Positions 6,287 to 6,973 of a stretch of 6,973 nucleotides of DNA are shown piece after piece (the stretch's first letter is position 1; each line of letters starts with the position of its first letter). A program made the translations under genes and the position numbers. The DNA comes from Patescibacteria group bacterium (GTDB taxonomy: Bacteria > Patescibacteriota > Minisyncoccia > Moranbacterales > JAKLHP01): the NCBI GenBank assembly GCA_022710085.1, contig JAKLHP010000044.1, positions 1 through 6,973 on the forward strand, given 5' to 3'. The notes below the pieces were generated by a model. It saw only the letters and a program-made list of their open reading frames with translations, had not been told where the DNA came from and did not search any database.

Positions 6287-6715
6287 ATGAATAACAGAAA
6301 AGGGAAAAATTATTCAGGTGGAATGCAAGGATTTACCCTGATTGAACTTTTAATCGTTATTGCGATTATTGGAATCTTGGCAAGTATTGTGCTGGTCAGT
6401 TTGAGTGGCGCAAGGACCAAAGCTAGAACAGTTTCATTCAAGGCTACCGCTTCCAGTATCGTTCCTGCGGCCATATCTTGTTGCGATCAACCTGTTGGAT
6501 CCCTGAATAGTGTAACCGGAGCAGAGATCTGCGATCCGGCTATAAGTTCAAATTATCCTACTGATGAAAATATCGGTAGTATTACTGTTGATTTTGATTG
6601 TGATCAAGGAACATTTCAGATGACTCTTACTCCTGGATCGAGTAACGGAGGCGCATGCAACAGTGCTGTTATTGATGAAACCGGAGTAATCGGGTTTAGC
6701 CCGGCGGATTGCTGA
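6287..6715 (+). CDS. Type IV prepilin (cysteine-rich, probably minor pilin)
   Basis: This is a 142-residue type III-signal prepilin. The 15-residue leader MNNRKGKNYSGGMQG is cut by prepilin peptidase after Gly15, leaving N-methylated Phe16 and the conserved Glu at mature position 5 (Glu20). The hydrophobic helix runs to about residue 40. The mature pilin has 127 residues. The globular part has six cysteines (65, 66, 82, 105, 124, 142), including a vicinal pair and a Cys as the last residue. Disulfides are likely if the domain folds outside the cell; a C124-C142 loop would resemble the D-region of other pilins. It ends in TGA. Only a distant GAG precedes the ATG, so it should be less strongly translated than the next pilin. 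A second ATG at 6323 would leave a three-residue leader and is not preferred. A type II pseudopilin is possible but the context favours T4P. Confidence 0.92.
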   Translation: MNNRKGKNYSGGMQGFTLIELLIVIAIIGILASIVLVSLSGARTKARTVSFKATASSIVPAAISCCDQPVGSLNSVTGAEICDPAISSNYPTDENIGSITVDFDCDQGTFQMTLTPGSSNGGACNSAVIDETGVIGFSPADC

Positions 6716-6721
6716 TTGGTT

Positions 6722-6727
6722 TATAAT
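6722..6727 (+). promoter_or_regulatory. Possible -10 box before the second pilin
   Basis: A perfect TATAAT lies in the 58-bp AT-rich spacer between the two pilin genes. No good -35 box is found about 17 bases upstream, where the sequence is GC-rich pilin coding DNA. If used, transcription would start near 6734 and give a leader of about 40 nt. This would allow extra transcription of the second pilin. The support is weak because the spacer is AT-rich. Confidence 0.3.
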
Positions 6728-6759
6728 TTTGTTTTTTAGATTTATTTATAGTAAAAATG

Positions 6760-6770
6760 AAAGGAGGTGA
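6760..6770 (+). promoter_or_regulatory. Strong Shine-Dalgarno sequence of the second pilin
   Basis: AAAGGAGGTGA is a complete match to the 16S rRNA anti-Shine-Dalgarno end. The GGAGG core lies 6 bases before the ATG at 6774, which is ideal spacing and fixes the start. It is the only strong ribosome-binding site in the window, and implies much higher translation of this gene than of its neighbours. Confidence 0.9.
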
Positions 6771-6773
6771 ATT

Positions 6774-6973
6774 ATGGCTAAAAAGAAAAAAGCAAACAAA
6801 AAAAAGAAAGGTTTTACCTTGATTGAACTTTTGATCGTCATCGCAATCATCGGAATTCTGGCTAGTATCGTGTTGGTCAGTTTGAGCAGCGCGAGAGAAA
6901 AAGCAAAAATTTCAGGATTCAAAGCTCAGGTGCATTCATTGCAGACAGCAGCGGTCTTGACCTGCGATTCAGC
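6774..6973 (+). CDS. Type IV prepilin, probable major pilin (3' truncated)
   Basis: The open frame runs off the right edge after 66 codons. The leader MAKKKKANKKKKG has 13 residues, eight of them Lys, with predicted prepilin peptidase cleavage after Gly13. The mature protein starts FTLIEL with Glu at position 5. From the cleavage Gly onward, 26 residues are identical to the upstream pilin, followed by SAREKAKISGFKAQVHSLQT, typical of the continuing helix. One Cys is visible (TCDS at the edge). The strong Shine-Dalgarno sequence, a possible promoter and the position after pilC suggest this is the abundant fibre subunit. That is inference, since the globular domain is not visible. The leader is encoded by A-rich DNA that includes a run of eight A. 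Confidence 0.92.
   Translation, partial: MAKKKKANKKKKGFTLIELLIVIAIIGILASIVLVSLSSAREKAKISGFKAQVHSLQTAAVLTCDS

Noticed and set aside
6713..6739. UGA recoding (glycine code of some Patescibacteria)
   Set aside because: The TGA ends the first pilin at a sensible length and read-through would add only 8 codons. No reading frame here has an internal TGA, so the standard bacterial code fits.

Overview
This window is one co-directional, plus-strand type IV pilus (T4P) locus. The order is pilM (3' end only), pilN, pilO, pilB, a stand-alone response-regulator receiver, pilT, pilC, a type IV pilin, and a second type IV pilin cut by the right edge. Every gene except the receiver is a T4P core component, so this is a recognisable machine rather than a new system. 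The interest lies in the embedded regulator, the spacer hairpins and repeats, and the paired pilins.

The DNA is AT-rich with compact spacers. The pilins carry an N-terminal block ending in ASIVLVSLSxAR, PilO ends in NPFLP, and a receiver gene sits between the two ATPase genes. From general knowledge this combination suggests a Candidate Phyla Radiation (Patescibacteria, probably Parcubacteria-type) genome; this is inference, not tested by search. TAA, TAG and TGA all act as stops here and nothing calls for UGA recoding. No pilP or secretin pilQ follows pilO, which fits a cell without a classical outer membrane, although those genes could lie elsewhere.

Layout: 3-359 is the C-terminal part of PilM, the actin-like cytoplasmic adaptor. 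PilN (430-942) and PilO (1009-1791) are the inner-membrane alignment proteins that link PilM to the rest of the machine. PilB (1815-3479) is the assembly ATPase. A 126-residue CheY-like receiver (3518-3898) is followed after 8 bp by the retraction ATPase PilT (3907-4980). PilC (5046-6257) is the polytopic platform on which both motors act. Two prepilins (6287-6715 and 6774 to the right edge) would supply the fibre.

The genes probably work as one operon: PilB and PilT drive extension and retraction through PilC, PilMNO couple the motor to the membrane, and the receiver may pass a signal to one of the motors. The three longest spacers (65-70 bp) each hold a strong inverted repeat ending about ten bases before the next start codon. 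Only the last pilin has a strong Shine-Dalgarno sequence, which suggests that it is the abundant major pilin. No stretch over 300 bases is without a gene. I saw no RNA genes, CRISPR arrays or insertion sequences.
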